Origin: an uncultured Duncaniella sp.
GTDB lineage: Bacteria; Bacteroidota; Bacteroidia; Bacteroidales; Muribaculaceae
DNA length: 64,000 nucleotides
Direction: 5' to 3'
Assembly (NCBI GenBank): GCA_910589485.1
Contig: CAJUSW010000008.1
Span: 62,001-126,000, forward strand
The notes under the pieces are model-generated. The model made no database searches. It was not told where the DNA came from and saw only the letters and a program-made list of their open reading frames with translations. Below, in pieces: positions 1 to 9,955 of the stretch. Position numbers and translations under genes: made by a program. Each line of letters begins with the position of its first letter. Position 1 is the first letter of the stretch.

Positions 1-1268
1 TACTTCACGAGTACCTTTTTGCCACCTATAATATAGATTCCCGGAGTCAGGCCTGACGTGGCATCCGAGGCTTTCACTTCCGAGCGGACAAGAATTCCGT
101 TCACTGTGTATACATCCACGGCAGCATCTTCTCCGTCAGTGAATATGTCAGTGATAGCCGTGGTGTTGTCATCGTTATACAGTTTTATTCCGGTCACATG
201 CCCTGAGGCCCATCCCGATTTCACTACACGGAATGTCCCGTCACCGTTGGTCAGAGCGGTCAGATTCTCCGCCGTAGGCTGGAAGGTATATTCATGTTTG
301 GTCTGGTCCACGGTCGCGTTCTCCTGTGTGAGGACTTCTCCGCCCCATAGTCCCGTTGCCAGACGTACATTCCCGAGATCGCCGTTACCTGTTACTGTGA
401 TTCGGTTTACATTAGGGAGTACCTTTTGCGACAACACTACCGGAGCCTCGCTCTTTCTCTCACCATAAGCGTAATAGCCTGTGGCATCAAACGCTCCCGG
501 CTCTTTCTCGATCTTGCTCACATTGCAGTTTCCGCCTGCCGGAAATAATCCGCCTGCGGCATAACTCTTAAGGGTTTCGGTCACTCCGAATTCCACCGTC
601 ACAGCCTCCTGGCCGTTGAATTCCTCACGTCCTACGCGGAAAGCTCCCGGCAGATTATCTTTCCAATTGTCATCCGGACACTTGCTTGAGTCGATTGGAC
701 GCAGGAATATCTTGGGTTCATCGCTGTTGAAATCCTCGCTTGTGGCCCTGACAGTCATTTTTATTACATCTCCGGGTTGTAGCTGGGCCATCTGATCGGC
801 TGTGATTTTAGCGGCCGTCGGGCCCCAGCCCACAGCCACTTCATCATCGCTCCATATCACATTGGGATCTTCAGGCACAGTATAGCTTACCGACTTCAAT
901 ATCGCGCTCTTCGAGTCAAACGAAGCAAATGTCATACCGCTTTGCTTTATTTTCTCGATATTTTCGGGCGTTAGTTTATCACCGCCGAGAGTCTTCACTG
1001 TAGCGTATGAATACCAACGCTGTATGCCGGTGAAATTACCTATTATTGCCTCCGCGCCCCATGAGTCGGCATCGGAAGTCTCGCCAAAAGTCAAGGTCAT
1101 GGTGGATCCTTCCACGAGTTTGTCAAACTTCTCGGCTTCGATCTTGATTTTATTATCAACTGTGAGCGTTTCTTCTCCGCTCCACACTGTCACAGTCTCA
1201 GGCTTGGCGCTCAGGCTCAAAACCGCAGTCGAAATTAAAAAAATAGATGAGAGTAGACGTTTTATCAT
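1..1268 (-). CDS. Secreted protein with type IX-like C-terminal sorting tail (3' end at window edge)
   Basis: The frame reads from ATG at 1268 to the window edge, about 422 residues; the last two bases seen are TA, so the stop codon probably straddles the edge. Residues 1-22 form a signal peptide (Lys-Arg then a hydrophobic run ending Leu-Ser-Ala-Lys). The body is rich in Thr, Asp and Gly and has no recognisable enzyme motif. The last ~40 residues (VDVYTVNGILVRSE, then GIYIIGGKKVLVK) match type A C-terminal sorting domains of the Por/type IX secretion system, so export to the cell surface is inferred. A TAACTTTG -7 box lies upstream at 1308-1315. The body function is unknown. Confidence 0.75.
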   Translation of the reverse strand, partial: MIKRLLSSIFLISTAVLSLSAKPETVTVWSGEETLTVDNKIKIEAEKFDKLVEGSTMTLTFGETSDADSWGAEAIIGNFTGIQRWYSYATVKTLGGDKLTPENIEKIKQSGMTFASFDSKSAILKSVSYTVPEDPNVIWSDDEVAVGWGPTAAKITADQMAQLQPGDVIKMTVRATSEDFNSDEPKIFLRPIDSSKCPDDNWKDNLPGAFRVGREEFNGQEAVTVEFGVTETLKSYAAGGLFPAGGNCNVSKIEKEPGAFDATGYYAYGERKSEAPVVLSQKVLPNVNRITVTGNGDLGNVRLATGLWGGEVLTQENATVDQTKHEYTFQPTAENLTALTNGDGTFRVVKSGWASGHVTGIKLYNDDNTTAITDIFTDGEDAAVDVYTVNGILVRSEVKASDATSGLTPGIYIIGGKKVLVK

Positions 1269-1483
1269 ACGCACTGGTTTTAAGGTGAATGAAAAAAATT
1301 AACACTGCAAAGTTAATTTCACACATCCACTCATCTATCACCCGGTTGTCTTACATGCTTACACATTTATATCCTGCGCATCCGCCAACGTCTCAAACAC
1401 ATATCAATTTGTCTCATCCGGTCGACTGTCGAGCTTTTGGATTGCTGTCATAGCCGTGCCGGGCCATGCAACAGATGTCCATT

Positions 1484-2065
1484 CTAAGCGTGTATCATAT
1501 CCGACAGCACAAACGTCAGCATCACCATGTCCACATTTCCTCCCAACTTGTCTCGGAGCATTTCGAGCATCTTTGCCTTGCGTTTCTTCACCGTGATTTC
1601 GGCCACTCCGAGTCGTTGGGCTATTTCCGCATTTTTCAACCCCTCTTCAAAACTCATTCTCAGCAGAGTGCGGTACTCGGCCGGCAGATCCTCGATTGCG
1701 GCATACAGTGCATCGAGCATCTCGTGCTCGATCATTGCACGCGAAGCATCTCCCTCCATACTTTCCCCGTTATTGCTACGCTCCGCCGTATAGTTTCTCA
1801 TGGCCGATAGGCGGCGCAGAGCCGACACTGCCTTGTTTCTTATGCAAGCCAATATATGGGCGCGCCATTGATCAGGAGTCTTGAACGTCCTTCGTTTCTG
1901 AAACGCATCCATCACCGCATCCTGCACGCAATCGTCGGCCATCCATTCCAGCTCATCGCCCAGCAAGCGCGTGGCATACATCAACATTCCGGGATAATAA
2001 CGCTCGTAAAATGGCGTCATTTTCCCTGCTACAAACATGCGGAATATGGTGTCGGGCGAGTGCAA
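1484..2065 (-). CDS. ECF-type RNA polymerase sigma-70 factor
   Basis: A small sigma factor of 193 residues. Region 2 is visible around residues 20-60 (FYERYYPGML, then DDCVQDAVMDAF) and the region 4 helix-turn-helix near 138-175 (NAEIAQRLGVAEITVKKRKA). It should direct RNA polymerase to promoters of the divergent FecR/SusC/SusD operon on receiving a signal relayed by the anti-sigma protein. The frame opens at a TTG (2065), directly preceded by a stop; an ATG at residue 10 (2038) is equally likely as the true start. Unusually, the gene is separated from its presumed anti-sigma gene by a TlpA-like gene and faces the other way. Confidence 0.9.
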   Translation of the reverse strand: MHSPDTIFRMFVAGKMTPFYERYYPGMLMYATRLLGDELEWMADDCVQDAVMDAFQKRRTFKTPDQWRAHILACIRNKAVSALRRLSAMRNYTAERSNNGESMEGDASRAMIEHEMLDALYAAIEDLPAEYRTLLRMSFEEGLKNAEIAQRLGVAEITVKKRKAKMLEMLRDKLGGNVDMVMLTFVLSDMIHA

Positions 2066-2095
2066 TACTTATAGTTTTTTATAACAATCTGACGG

Positions 2096-2128
2096 CAAAT
2101 GTAATGTTTTTGATAATATTTTCAGCAA
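2096..2128 (-). promoter_or_regulatory. Probable promoter of the ECF sigma gene
   Basis: On the - strand TACATTTG (2096-2103) matches the Bacteroidetes -7 box TAnnTTTG, with ATTG, one base off the -33 TTTG, 21 bases upstream. Transcription would begin about 25 bases before the TTG start. Confidence 0.5.
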
Positions 2129-2263
2129 TTTCCCCCGAAAAATATTGATTTGGCCCTTATTTTTCCGGAAAAATAAAAAAAGTGAAAGTTTTTGATATAC
2201 TTTTTCCCACCCTTTGCGAATATGGAGAAACGATAAACTCAAATTAACCAAAATTATCACAAA

Positions 2264-3700
2264 ATGAATCTCGGATCTCTAAAAATCTCATCGATCGTTC
2301 TGCTTGCCGGCGTCCTGTCGGTGGCATGCGGAAGCCGTCACGACGGCCCGATGCTCAAGGGTCACATCGAGGGTATCACTCCCGATCAGGAGGCCTATCT
2401 GGTATATTCTCCCTATGGCGATCCTCTGTCCAACGTGTATGAGAAAATCGACCTCGACTCGCTCGGTAATTTTGAATTCAACCCTCAGTTGCCCGAGGGC
2501 ACTGATTTTATGGAAGCAGAGGTGAATATTGACGGAATGAATTACGGAGCATATCTGGCGAAAGGTGCCACTACCGTGATGAATGTTAATCTCACTGACA
2601 TGGCTGAGGGATATGCTACCGTGAATTTCTCAGGGGATAATGTGGATATCAACACTGCTGTCAACACTGCTGCCCAGGCTTATGATTTCATGCGTTACTT
2701 CTCGATAGATTCGGACGATAAAAAGACCGATGAGGAATATTCCGCGTTACTCGAGAGCGAGAACGAGCGTGTGGTCAAGGCTCTCGCCGGAATAAACGAT
2801 CCATCGAAAAAGGAGTACTATACCAAGCTCTATGATTTCCAGTATATGAGCCAGAAGATGTCCAATCTGTCTAATAGTCTTTATCGAAAGGGTATCACGT
2901 CATACCGAGATATTATGGCTGATTCGGCCTATAAGGCTATGTTTGACCGCATCGACATTACTGATCCTATGATGGTGAAGACTAATCTTACCATGGTATG
3001 GGTAAATGCCAATGAACCTTACTATATGGACTTCGAGCGCCCCGATGTCGACAGCATGATCATGAACCTCGCCTTCATTGATGAAAACATCAAGGAACCG
3101 GCCAACCGCCGTTCAGCGCTCGCATCAGCTCCGTTCATGTACATCGAGAAGACCAAGCCCTCCAAGGCCGATGCCCAGAAGTATATGGCCGAATATGCCA
3201 AAGTGGCGGCCGACTATCCCGAGGTAGTGGAGCGCTATCAGAAAGTGGTCGACGGCATGGTGGAGCTTACCGAGGGTGAGCGCATGCCTTACTACCCGGT
3301 CCTCACCGACACTGAGGGCAACGAGGTGAAACTCGCCGACCTTATGGGCAAAGTCACCTATATTGATATATGGGCCACATGGTGTGGACCTTGCTGTCGT
3401 GAGATCCCTTATCTCGACAAGGTTGTGGAGCGTTTCAAGGATAACGACAAGATCCAGTTCATCTCCATCTCTGTTGATGACGACCGCGATGCATGGCTCA
3501 AGAAACTTGCAGCCGACAAGCCATCATGGCCCCAGTATCTCCTCACCGGTGAAGAGAAGAACCGCTTCATGTCCTCGATGGGCATTCAGGGCATACCCCG
3601 CTTTATTCTCCTCGACTCCGAGGGCCGTTTCATCCAGGACGATGCCGTGCGTCCCTCATCCGACAATATCGACACTGTGCTCAACGAAGCGATAAAGTAA
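2264..3700 (+). CDS. TlpA-like thioredoxin-fold lipoprotein (first gene of Sus-like operon)
   Basis: A 478-residue lipoprotein. A signal peptide ends in a lipobox with Cys22 (SVACGS). The N-terminal half is a DUF4369-like beta-rich region followed by a helical middle; the C-terminal third is a TlpA/ResA thioredoxin domain with the active site WCGPCC near residues 373-378 and the cis-proline loop IQGIPRF near 441. It probably acts in the periplasm as a thiol-disulfide reductase or carrier. A third cysteine directly follows the CxxC pair, which is unusual. It starts the operon: fecR begins about 40 bases after its stop, and SusC, SusD and a second TlpA-like gene follow. The substrate is unknown. 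Confidence 0.88.
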   Translation: MNLGSLKISSIVLLAGVLSVACGSRHDGPMLKGHIEGITPDQEAYLVYSPYGDPLSNVYEKIDLDSLGNFEFNPQLPEGTDFMEAEVNIDGMNYGAYLAKGATTVMNVNLTDMAEGYATVNFSGDNVDINTAVNTAAQAYDFMRYFSIDSDDKKTDEEYSALLESENERVVKALAGINDPSKKEYYTKLYDFQYMSQKMSNLSNSLYRKGITSYRDIMADSAYKAMFDRIDITDPMMVKTNLTMVWVNANEPYYMDFERPDVDSMIMNLAFIDENIKEPANRRSALASAPFMYIEKTKPSKADAQKYMAEYAKVAADYPEVVERYQKVVDGMVELTEGERMPYYPVLTDTEGNEVKLADLMGKVTYIDIWATWCGPCCREIPYLDKVVERFKDNDKIQFISISVDDDRDAWLKKLAADKPSWPQYLLTGEEKNRFMSSMGIQGIPRFILLDSEGRFIQDDAVRPSSDNIDTVLNEAIK

Positions 3701-3738
3701 GAGGTAGTTTAATAACAAATGTGAAACTATTTCGGAAC

Positions 3739-4893
3739 ATGAACCGTATAAGTCAACTGTTACTCAAACAACTCACCCGGCCTCTCTCCCCATCCGAGAC
3801 AGCCGAGCTGCAGGCATGGATCGACGAGAGCGACGCCAACCGTGACCTCTACGCCAGGCTCTCCGATCCGGCTGCGCTCAAGTCCACAATGGATCTGTGG
3901 CACATGGTCGACTCTTCACGTGCCTGTGCCAACATGCAGCGGCGTGTCGATTCCATCCTGCTCCCGCGCCGGGTGATGCGTTACGCCGCCGCGGCCGCCG
4001 CCGTGATTGCGGTCCTCGGCTCGCTGTTCCTGTTCCGTCCCGATCTCCACGTGGGATCCGCCTCCGGGCCGGCAATGGCCGTGGCTGTCGATACCATCGG
4101 CGTCGATGATATCAAGCCCGGTGTCACCCGCGCCACCCTCTCCGATGCTTCGGGACGCAGTGTGTTACTCAACTCCTCCGACACCGCCACCGTCTCAACC
4201 CAGCTTCTCACATCAGTGGCCGTAGAGGCCCGCGAGCCCGACTTGTGTCTCGACGTGCCACGTGGCGGAGAATTCAAGATTCTCCTGGAGGACGGCACCG
4301 AGGTGTGGCTCAATTCCGATTCGCGCCTCTACTATCCCCGCGAGTTCTCGGCGGGCGAGCGTAGGGTGCGTGTCGAGGGAGAGGCCTATTTCTCGGTGGC
4401 CACTGACTCACTACGCCCGTTCTATGTACAGACGGCCTCACAGATGTTGCGCGTCTACGGCACCTCGTTCAATGTGCGGTCCTATCCCGAGGAGGGCGAG
4501 GTGAGCACCACGCTCGAATCGGGCAGTGTGGCCCTGAGCCGTTACGGTAGCCAGAGCGGGGAACTGTATCTCACCCCCGGCCATCAGGCCGTGTTCAACC
4601 TTTCCGACCATCAGGTCAAGGTAAAGCCTGTGGACACCGAAGTGGTCACTTCGTGGAAAAACGGCCGGTTTGTCTTCGAGAATCAGACCCTCGTGCGCAT
4701 CATGCAGGACCTGAGCCGATGGTATGACTTCCGTTACGAATTTACCGATGCCACCCTCGAGGACGAGATATTCATGGGTAGCATCCCACGCTATTCCGAT
4801 TTCACCACAGCCATCGCCATCCTCGAGAAATGCGGGGGCATACGCTTCGCCGCCACCGATGGCACTGTCATAATCTCACGCATCTCCAAGTGA
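3739..4893 (+). CDS. FecR-family anti-sigma factor
   Basis: An inner-membrane anti-sigma regulator of about 384 residues. The order is a short cytoplasmic N-terminal domain (SQLLLKQLTRPLSPSE), one membrane helix with an Ala-rich run, a periplasmic FecR domain (GEFKILLEDGTEVWLNSDS, then VEGEAYFSVA) and a C-terminal DUF4974 domain (NQTLVRIMQDLSRWY). In this family the periplasmic part contacts the STN domain of the cognate SusC and the N-terminus holds or activates the ECF sigma. A GTG at 3721 in the same frame could add six residues; I chose the ATG at 3739 because it fits the usual family N-terminus. SusC follows after 58 bases. Confidence 0.92.
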   Translation: MNRISQLLLKQLTRPLSPSETAELQAWIDESDANRDLYARLSDPAALKSTMDLWHMVDSSRACANMQRRVDSILLPRRVMRYAAAAAAVIAVLGSLFLFRPDLHVGSASGPAMAVAVDTIGVDDIKPGVTRATLSDASGRSVLLNSSDTATVSTQLLTSVAVEAREPDLCLDVPRGGEFKILLEDGTEVWLNSDSRLYYPREFSAGERRVRVEGEAYFSVATDSLRPFYVQTASQMLRVYGTSFNVRSYPEEGEVSTTLESGSVALSRYGSQSGELYLTPGHQAVFNLSDHQVKVKPVDTEVVTSWKNGRFVFENQTLVRIMQDLSRWYDFRYEFTDATLEDEIFMGSIPRYSDFTTAIAILEKCGGIRFAATDGTVIISRISK

Positions 4894-4951
4894 GACAACA
4901 ATGTAAAATATCAATCAATTATCACTTATCAATCATATTATTACTTAACCG

Positions 4952-7900
4952 ATGAAACACAGATTATTAGTTCTGATAGTTGCCCTTGTGCTCGCCCCGT
5001 TGGCGATACTGGCGCGCAACTATGATGTGTCGGTAACCGACGCGAGTCCCGAGACGGCTCTACAGGCCATCAAGAAAGCCACCGGCTATGAATTTGTCTA
5101 CAACAAAGGGGTGCTCGCCGGCCTTGACAACCGCAAGGTCTCCGGATCATTTCACGACATGAGCCTCGAGCAGATCCTCAACCGCATAGTGAATCTGCAG
5201 CTCGGGCTCGACTTCGAGATCGTTGACAAGACCATCGTCCTCTCCAAGCCCGCCGAGTACAAATTCTATAAATCCCAGGTCTCCGGCCAGGTTGTTGACG
5301 AGGAGGGCGAACCCCTCGCCGGTGCCACCGTGGTGGTGCCCGGTTCCACCTCGGCTGTGGCCACCGACCTCGACGGACAGTTCTCCATGCTTGTCGAGGG
5401 AAAATCTCCCCGCATCGAGGTGTCCTACGTGGGCATGAAGACGGTATCAATGAAGATCGACCCGGCCCAGAAATACTATGTGATAAAGATGAACCTCGAT
5501 CCCACCATGATGAACGAGGTCGTTGTAACCGGCTATCAGAACCTCAAGCGCGAGAACGCCACCGGTGCCTATCAGACAGTATCTGCCGCCGATATCGACC
5601 GCAGCTTCACCGGTACGGTCACTGACCGTCTCGAAGGCAAAGTGCCCGGCCTTGTTACCTACGACAACGGCGACGGACAGAAAATGACCATCCGTGGTCT
5701 CGGTTCGTTCCAGGCCAATACCCAGCCTCTCGTCGTGGTCGACGGTCTCCCCATCGAGGGTGGCATCGAGACCGTGAATGCCTATGATATCCAGAACATC
5801 ACCGTACTTAAGGACGCGGCCGCTGCCTCGATCTACGGTGCCCGTGCCGCCAACGGTGTGATCGTAATCACCACCAAGCGCGCCACCTCCGACAAGGTGT
5901 CGATCGACTTCAACACCGACATCACCATCACCGAGAAGAACAATTACGACAACTATGGCTGGGCCACAGCCGCCGAGCTCATCGAACTTGAGAAGTACAA
6001 CTTTGATTACGTCAAGAGCCGTCCCGACCAGGCCGCCATCACCAGTCTCGTCACCCGCTACAACACCCGCCGTTCGCGCATGGCAAGCGTGACCCGCGCA
6101 CTCGTTGGCAACTACGTGGGCGATATCTCCGACTCCGAGCTCAATTCCACTCTCAACGCCTATGCTGCCAACGATTACCGTCAGGAATACCTCGATAACT
6201 TCGAGCGTTCACGCGTTCAGCAGCACTACAATCTCGGCCTGCGCGTCCAGGGCAAGTCGCTCGCATCGAGCATCGTGCTCAACTACACCCACGACAATCT
6301 CGGAAAGGTGGGCGAGAACAGCTCGGCCATCACCTTCAAGTACCGCGGCGATCTCAAGGTCACCAAGTGGCTCGATCTCGCCCTCGGTGCCAATGTGATC
6401 AGCGAGCGTGGAAAGACCCACTACGGCCGTCCCTCCATCAACGGCTATTCCCCCATCCGCTCACTCTATAACGCCGACGGCTCACATGCCGATATGACCG
6501 AGGGTGTCTACGATGAGCTCCCCGCCATGTCCAACCCCGACTACGCACTCAAGAGCATGTGGTACAATCCCCTTGCCGAGATCGACATGAACCCCATCGA
6601 CACCCGTCGCACCAACATCCGCACCTACCTCCAGGGCACTCTGAAGATTCTCCCCGGATGGACCGCAAGTGGTATGTTCCAGTACGAGGATATCTACTAC
6701 AAGCGCAACACTCTCCGCGAGGGCGACTCCTACGAGATGCGCTCCCTCTACAACCACTACACCGGTATGGGTCTCGAGGCCTACGAGGATTACGATGAGA
6801 ACTGGGAGCCCATCACCGCCTACCGTGAGGCTGTGATCCACTACATCCCCGAGGGTGGTCGCATGGATGAGTACACCACTGAGGGTGCCTATTGGACATT
6901 CCGTGCCCAGACCCAGTTCAGCCGCACCATCTTCGATAAGCACAACATCGATGCCGTGGCCGGTTTCGAGTACCGCAACTCACGCGACAAGTCCTCCAAT
7001 CACGTGCTTCTCGGATATGACGATCAGACCCAGACCAATAAGAACGGATCGGTCAACTTCAAGTCGCTCGCCGATCAGTTGCTGAAACCCAGCGTCCTCG
7101 GTAGTGACTACTCGATGGTAGGAGCACCCTCTGGCGAGGATTTCTACACCACCGACATTCTCCACCGCTTCTATTCGCTCTATTTCAACGCCAACTACAC
7201 CTACGATTCCCGCTATTCGCTGTCAGGATCATGGCGTATCGATAAGACCGACCTCTTCGGTGCCGATCCCAAATTCCGTGGCCGTCCTCTTTGGTCGGTG
7301 GGTGCATCGTGGAACGCCCACAATGAGTCCTTCCTTCGTGATGTAACCTGGATTGATGCCCTCAAGCCCCGCTTCTCCTACGGTCTCACCGGTAATATCG
7401 ACTCCAGCGTGTCCTCCTATCTCGTGGCCAAGATTGCATTCAGCGATTACACCGGCTTCAACTACGCCTCCCTCCAGAATCCGCCTAACGACCAGTTGCG
7501 TTGGGAAAAGACCCAGACGTGGAATGGTGGTCTCGACTTCTCGTTTCTTGGCTACCGCGTGAGTGGTTCGCTCGACTACTATCACAAGCGTGGATCCGAC
7601 CTCCTCTGCTCCACCGATGTCGATCCCACCAATGGTGTCACAGCCGTGACCATCAACAACGGTATCTGCGTCAACCGTGGTTTCGAGCTTCAGCTCAACG
7701 GCCACATTCTCGAGGCCCGCAACCGCGATCAGATCGGCATTAACGCCTATCTCAACATGTCGTTCAATAAGAACAAGATCATCTACGTCAACAAGGCTCC
7801 CGCCAACGGTTACGATGCCCTCATGTCGGGTCGTCTCCACCAGGGTTATCCCATCAGCGGACTTTTCTCCTACGATTATGCCGGCCTTGAGGTGGTCGAT

Positions 7901-8530
7901 GGTCTCCAGTATGTGCTCTGGCGCGATAAGGCCGGAAACACCCACAATACTTCAGTCACCAACGATTCCTTCACTGTCAACGACATTGTGTACAGTGGCT
8001 CGCTCGATCCCAAGTTTGTGGGCACATTTACCCCCGAGATCACTTGGAAAGGTTTCTCGATCTCAGGTATGTTTGCCTACTATGGTGGTCACGTGATGCG
8101 TGTCAACACCGACGACATGACCGCCGAAGGTTCCGAGAACGGCTATGGTACCACCACATTTATCGATGCCATCCCCTCCAGCTATCTCGATTATTGGCGC
8201 ACAGGTGATGCCACCAAGTACTTCGGCAACGGTTATGCCTCCGATAATATCGTGAGCAGTGCCGATCTGTACACCCAGTACGGCAGTCACAACGTTGTTC
8301 CGGCCGACTATCTCAAGCTCCGCAACATTGTACTCGGCTACACCTTCCCCAATCAGCTCACCCGCCGCATCGGCATCAACGAGGCCCGTCTCCGTGTGCA
8401 GATGACCAATGTTGCCACATGGGTGCGCAACAGTGCAGGCAAGGATCCCGAGGCCGTCAACGCTTTCGACGGTACCAACCGTGACAAGGCTCCCCGCCAG
8501 TACACTTTCAGCCTTTTCCTCAACTTCTAA
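4952..8530 (+). CDS. SusC/RagA-type TonB-dependent outer-membrane transporter with STN domain
   Basis: A 1192-residue outer-membrane transporter. In order: signal peptide (1-21), an STN signalling domain (about 25-90, NYDVSVTDASPETALQAI), a carboxypeptidase-regulatory-like beta domain (about 108-185, VSGQVVDEEGEPLAGATVVV), the TonB box/plug region beginning near MNEVVVTGYQ (about 187) with the ANGVIVITTK plug end, and a long beta-barrel ending in a terminal Phe (FSLFLNF). The STN domain marks it as both transporter and sensor for the FecR/ECF pair. It forms the channel under the SusD lid encoded 15 bases downstream. No glycoside hydrolase, sulfatase or peptidase lies nearby, so a glycan substrate cannot be assumed. 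Confidence 0.95.
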   Translation: MKHRLLVLIVALVLAPLAILARNYDVSVTDASPETALQAIKKATGYEFVYNKGVLAGLDNRKVSGSFHDMSLEQILNRIVNLQLGLDFEIVDKTIVLSKPAEYKFYKSQVSGQVVDEEGEPLAGATVVVPGSTSAVATDLDGQFSMLVEGKSPRIEVSYVGMKTVSMKIDPAQKYYVIKMNLDPTMMNEVVVTGYQNLKRENATGAYQTVSAADIDRSFTGTVTDRLEGKVPGLVTYDNGDGQKMTIRGLGSFQANTQPLVVVDGLPIEGGIETVNAYDIQNITVLKDAAAASIYGARAANGVIVITTKRATSDKVSIDFNTDITITEKNNYDNYGWATAAELIELEKYNFDYVKSRPDQAAITSLVTRYNTRRSRMASVTRALVGNYVGDISDSELNSTLNAYAANDYRQEYLDNFERSRVQQHYNLGLRVQGKSLASSIVLNYTHDNLGKVGENSSAITFKYRGDLKVTKWLDLALGANVISERGKTHYGRPSINGYSPIRSLYNADGSHADMTEGVYDELPAMSNPDYALKSMWYNPLAEIDMNPIDTRRTNIRTYLQGTLKILPGWTASGMFQYEDIYYKRNTLREGDSYEMRSLYNHYTGMGLEAYEDYDENWEPITAYREAVIHYIPEGGRMDEYTTEGAYWTFRAQTQFSRTIFDKHNIDAVAGFEYRNSRDKSSNHVLLGYDDQTQTNKNGSVNFKSLADQLLKPSVLGSDYSMVGAPSGEDFYTTDILHRFYSLYFNANYTYDSRYSLSGSWRIDKTDLFGADPKFRGRPLWSVGASWNAHNESFLRDVTWIDALKPRFSYGLTGNIDSSVSSYLVAKIAFSDYTGFNYASLQNPPNDQLRWEKTQTWNGGLDFSFLGYRVSGSLDYYHKRGSDLLCSTDVDPTNGVTAVTINNGICVNRGFELQLNGHILEARNRDQIGINAYLNMSFNKNKIIYVNKAPANGYDALMSGRLHQGYPISGLFSYDYAGLEVVDGLQYVLWRDKAGNTHNTSVTNDSFTVNDIVYSGSLDPKFVGTFTPEITWKGFSISGMFAYYGGHVMRVNTDDMTAEGSENGYGTTTFIDAIPSSYLDYWRTGDATKYFGNGYASDNIVSSADLYTQYGSHNVVPADYLKLRNIVLGYTFPNQLTRRIGINEARLRVQMTNVATWVRNSAGKDPEAVNAFDGTNRDKAPRQYTFSLFLNF

Positions 8531-8545
8531 GCTTGATTCTTCACA

Positions 8546-9946
8546 ATGAAAAAGATAATACTTACCTCACTCATAGCCTCGGCTCTGGCCGTGACCTCGT
8601 GTGACGATAAACTCGATATTACCCCCAAGGGAATGACCACCCTCGACAACGTGGCCGATCTTGAGCTGCTTCTCAATCAGGAGTACGGAGCCGGCAACGG
8701 TCCTCTCGATGATATAGGCATGGTGTGCAACGACGGTTTCCCCGCCTGGTACGACATGGCCGAGCTTCTTGCCTCGCCTACCACTCTTCAGTATGCCTAC
8801 GTGACCTGGAACGAGGAGATGGACCGTGCCACCCTTGCTGAAACCGATTCGCGTTACAGTGGCCTCTACAGGCAGATATATTATTGCAACGTTATCACCG
8901 AAAAGGCCCCTGAGGCTACCGGTAGCGATGCTGTGAGAAATCTCATTCTTGCCGAGGCCAAGGTAAAGAGGGCCTATTTCCACTATCTGCTTGTTAACAT
9001 GTACGCCCGTCAGTATGACGAGGCTACGGCATCTCAGCTCGGTGGCGTTCCCTATGTCGATTACGTCAACATGGAGATCAACAAGGACAAGAACACTATT
9101 GCCGAGGTGTACGACTATATTCTTGCCGACTGTTCCGACGATGTGATTGCCGGTCTGCCCGATTATGTGCCCGAAGTGTTCCGCGCCGACAAGGCTTTCG
9201 GCAACGCCGTGCGTGCCAAGATTCTGTTTCAGATGAAGCGTTACGATGAGGCTGCCCGCTATGCCGAGGCTGCCCTCCGTTACAACAATAATCTCGAGAA
9301 TCGTTCTGCTACAATGTCCACCTCCTCTTGGGAACTCCCCTGGGATAGCCGCAACAACTATCTCCACATCGGTGGCGGTGCGCGTGTGTCGCTCACCTAC
9401 ACATGTATGTCCAAGGAGCTTGCCGCTCTCTTCTCGCCCGACGATTATATACGAAAGTATGAGATAGGCTGGAACGGCCTGGCCACATGGGAGGATTCGG
9501 CTGTGGAGTATGCCTACCCCGGCGGACTCATCTACACCGCGTTCAGCAATGTGATATTCAACAACTACGGCATCCGCACCGAGGATATGTACTATCTCCT
9601 CGCCGAGACCAACATCCGTGCCGGAAAGATCGACGATGGTCTCAACTACGTCGATCAGGTGCAGCTCAGGCGCATCGACGGCTACGTTCCCCTCAAGGGC
9701 ACCGGCCTCAACATGGCCCAGGCAATGAAGAAGATGCAGGAGGCCAAGAAGGTGGAGATGTATGGCACCTACAACAACTTCATCGACTGCAAGCGTTGGA
9801 ACACCGAGCCCGACTACCGCGCATCCATCACCCGCGACCTCGGCGAATATGGCACATTCACCATCTCGCCCGATTCCCCGCTCTGGGTTATGCCTTTTCC
9901 CGCCAATGCCACACGCTATAACCCGTCACTCACTCAGAACTATTGA
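8546..9946 (+). CDS. SusD/RagB-family surface lipoprotein
   Basis: A 466-residue substrate-binding lid protein that pairs with the preceding SusC. The lipobox is VTSCDD with Cys19 and the mature N-terminus has the acidic DD typical of surface-exported lipoproteins. The next residues (LDITPKG) and TPR-like helical repeats (NAVRAKILFQMKRYDEAARYAEAALR) are family hallmarks, as is the C-terminal stretch with EDMYYLLAETNIRAG. It is somewhat shorter than most SusD proteins. The substrate cannot be read from the sequence. The next gene starts nine bases after its stop, so all three are surely co-transcribed. Confidence 0.93.
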   Translation: MKKIILTSLIASALAVTSCDDKLDITPKGMTTLDNVADLELLLNQEYGAGNGPLDDIGMVCNDGFPAWYDMAELLASPTTLQYAYVTWNEEMDRATLAETDSRYSGLYRQIYYCNVITEKAPEATGSDAVRNLILAEAKVKRAYFHYLLVNMYARQYDEATASQLGGVPYVDYVNMEINKDKNTIAEVYDYILADCSDDVIAGLPDYVPEVFRADKAFGNAVRAKILFQMKRYDEAARYAEAALRYNNNLENRSATMSTSSWELPWDSRNNYLHIGGGARVSLTYTCMSKELAALFSPDDYIRKYEIGWNGLATWEDSAVEYAYPGGLIYTAFSNVIFNNYGIRTEDMYYLLAETNIRAGKIDDGLNYVDQVQLRRIDGYVPLKGTGLNMAQAMKKMQEAKKVEMYGTYNNFIDCKRWNTEPDYRASITRDLGEYGTFTISPDSPLWVMPFPANATRYNPSLTQNY

Positions 9947-9955
9947 TAATTTTAC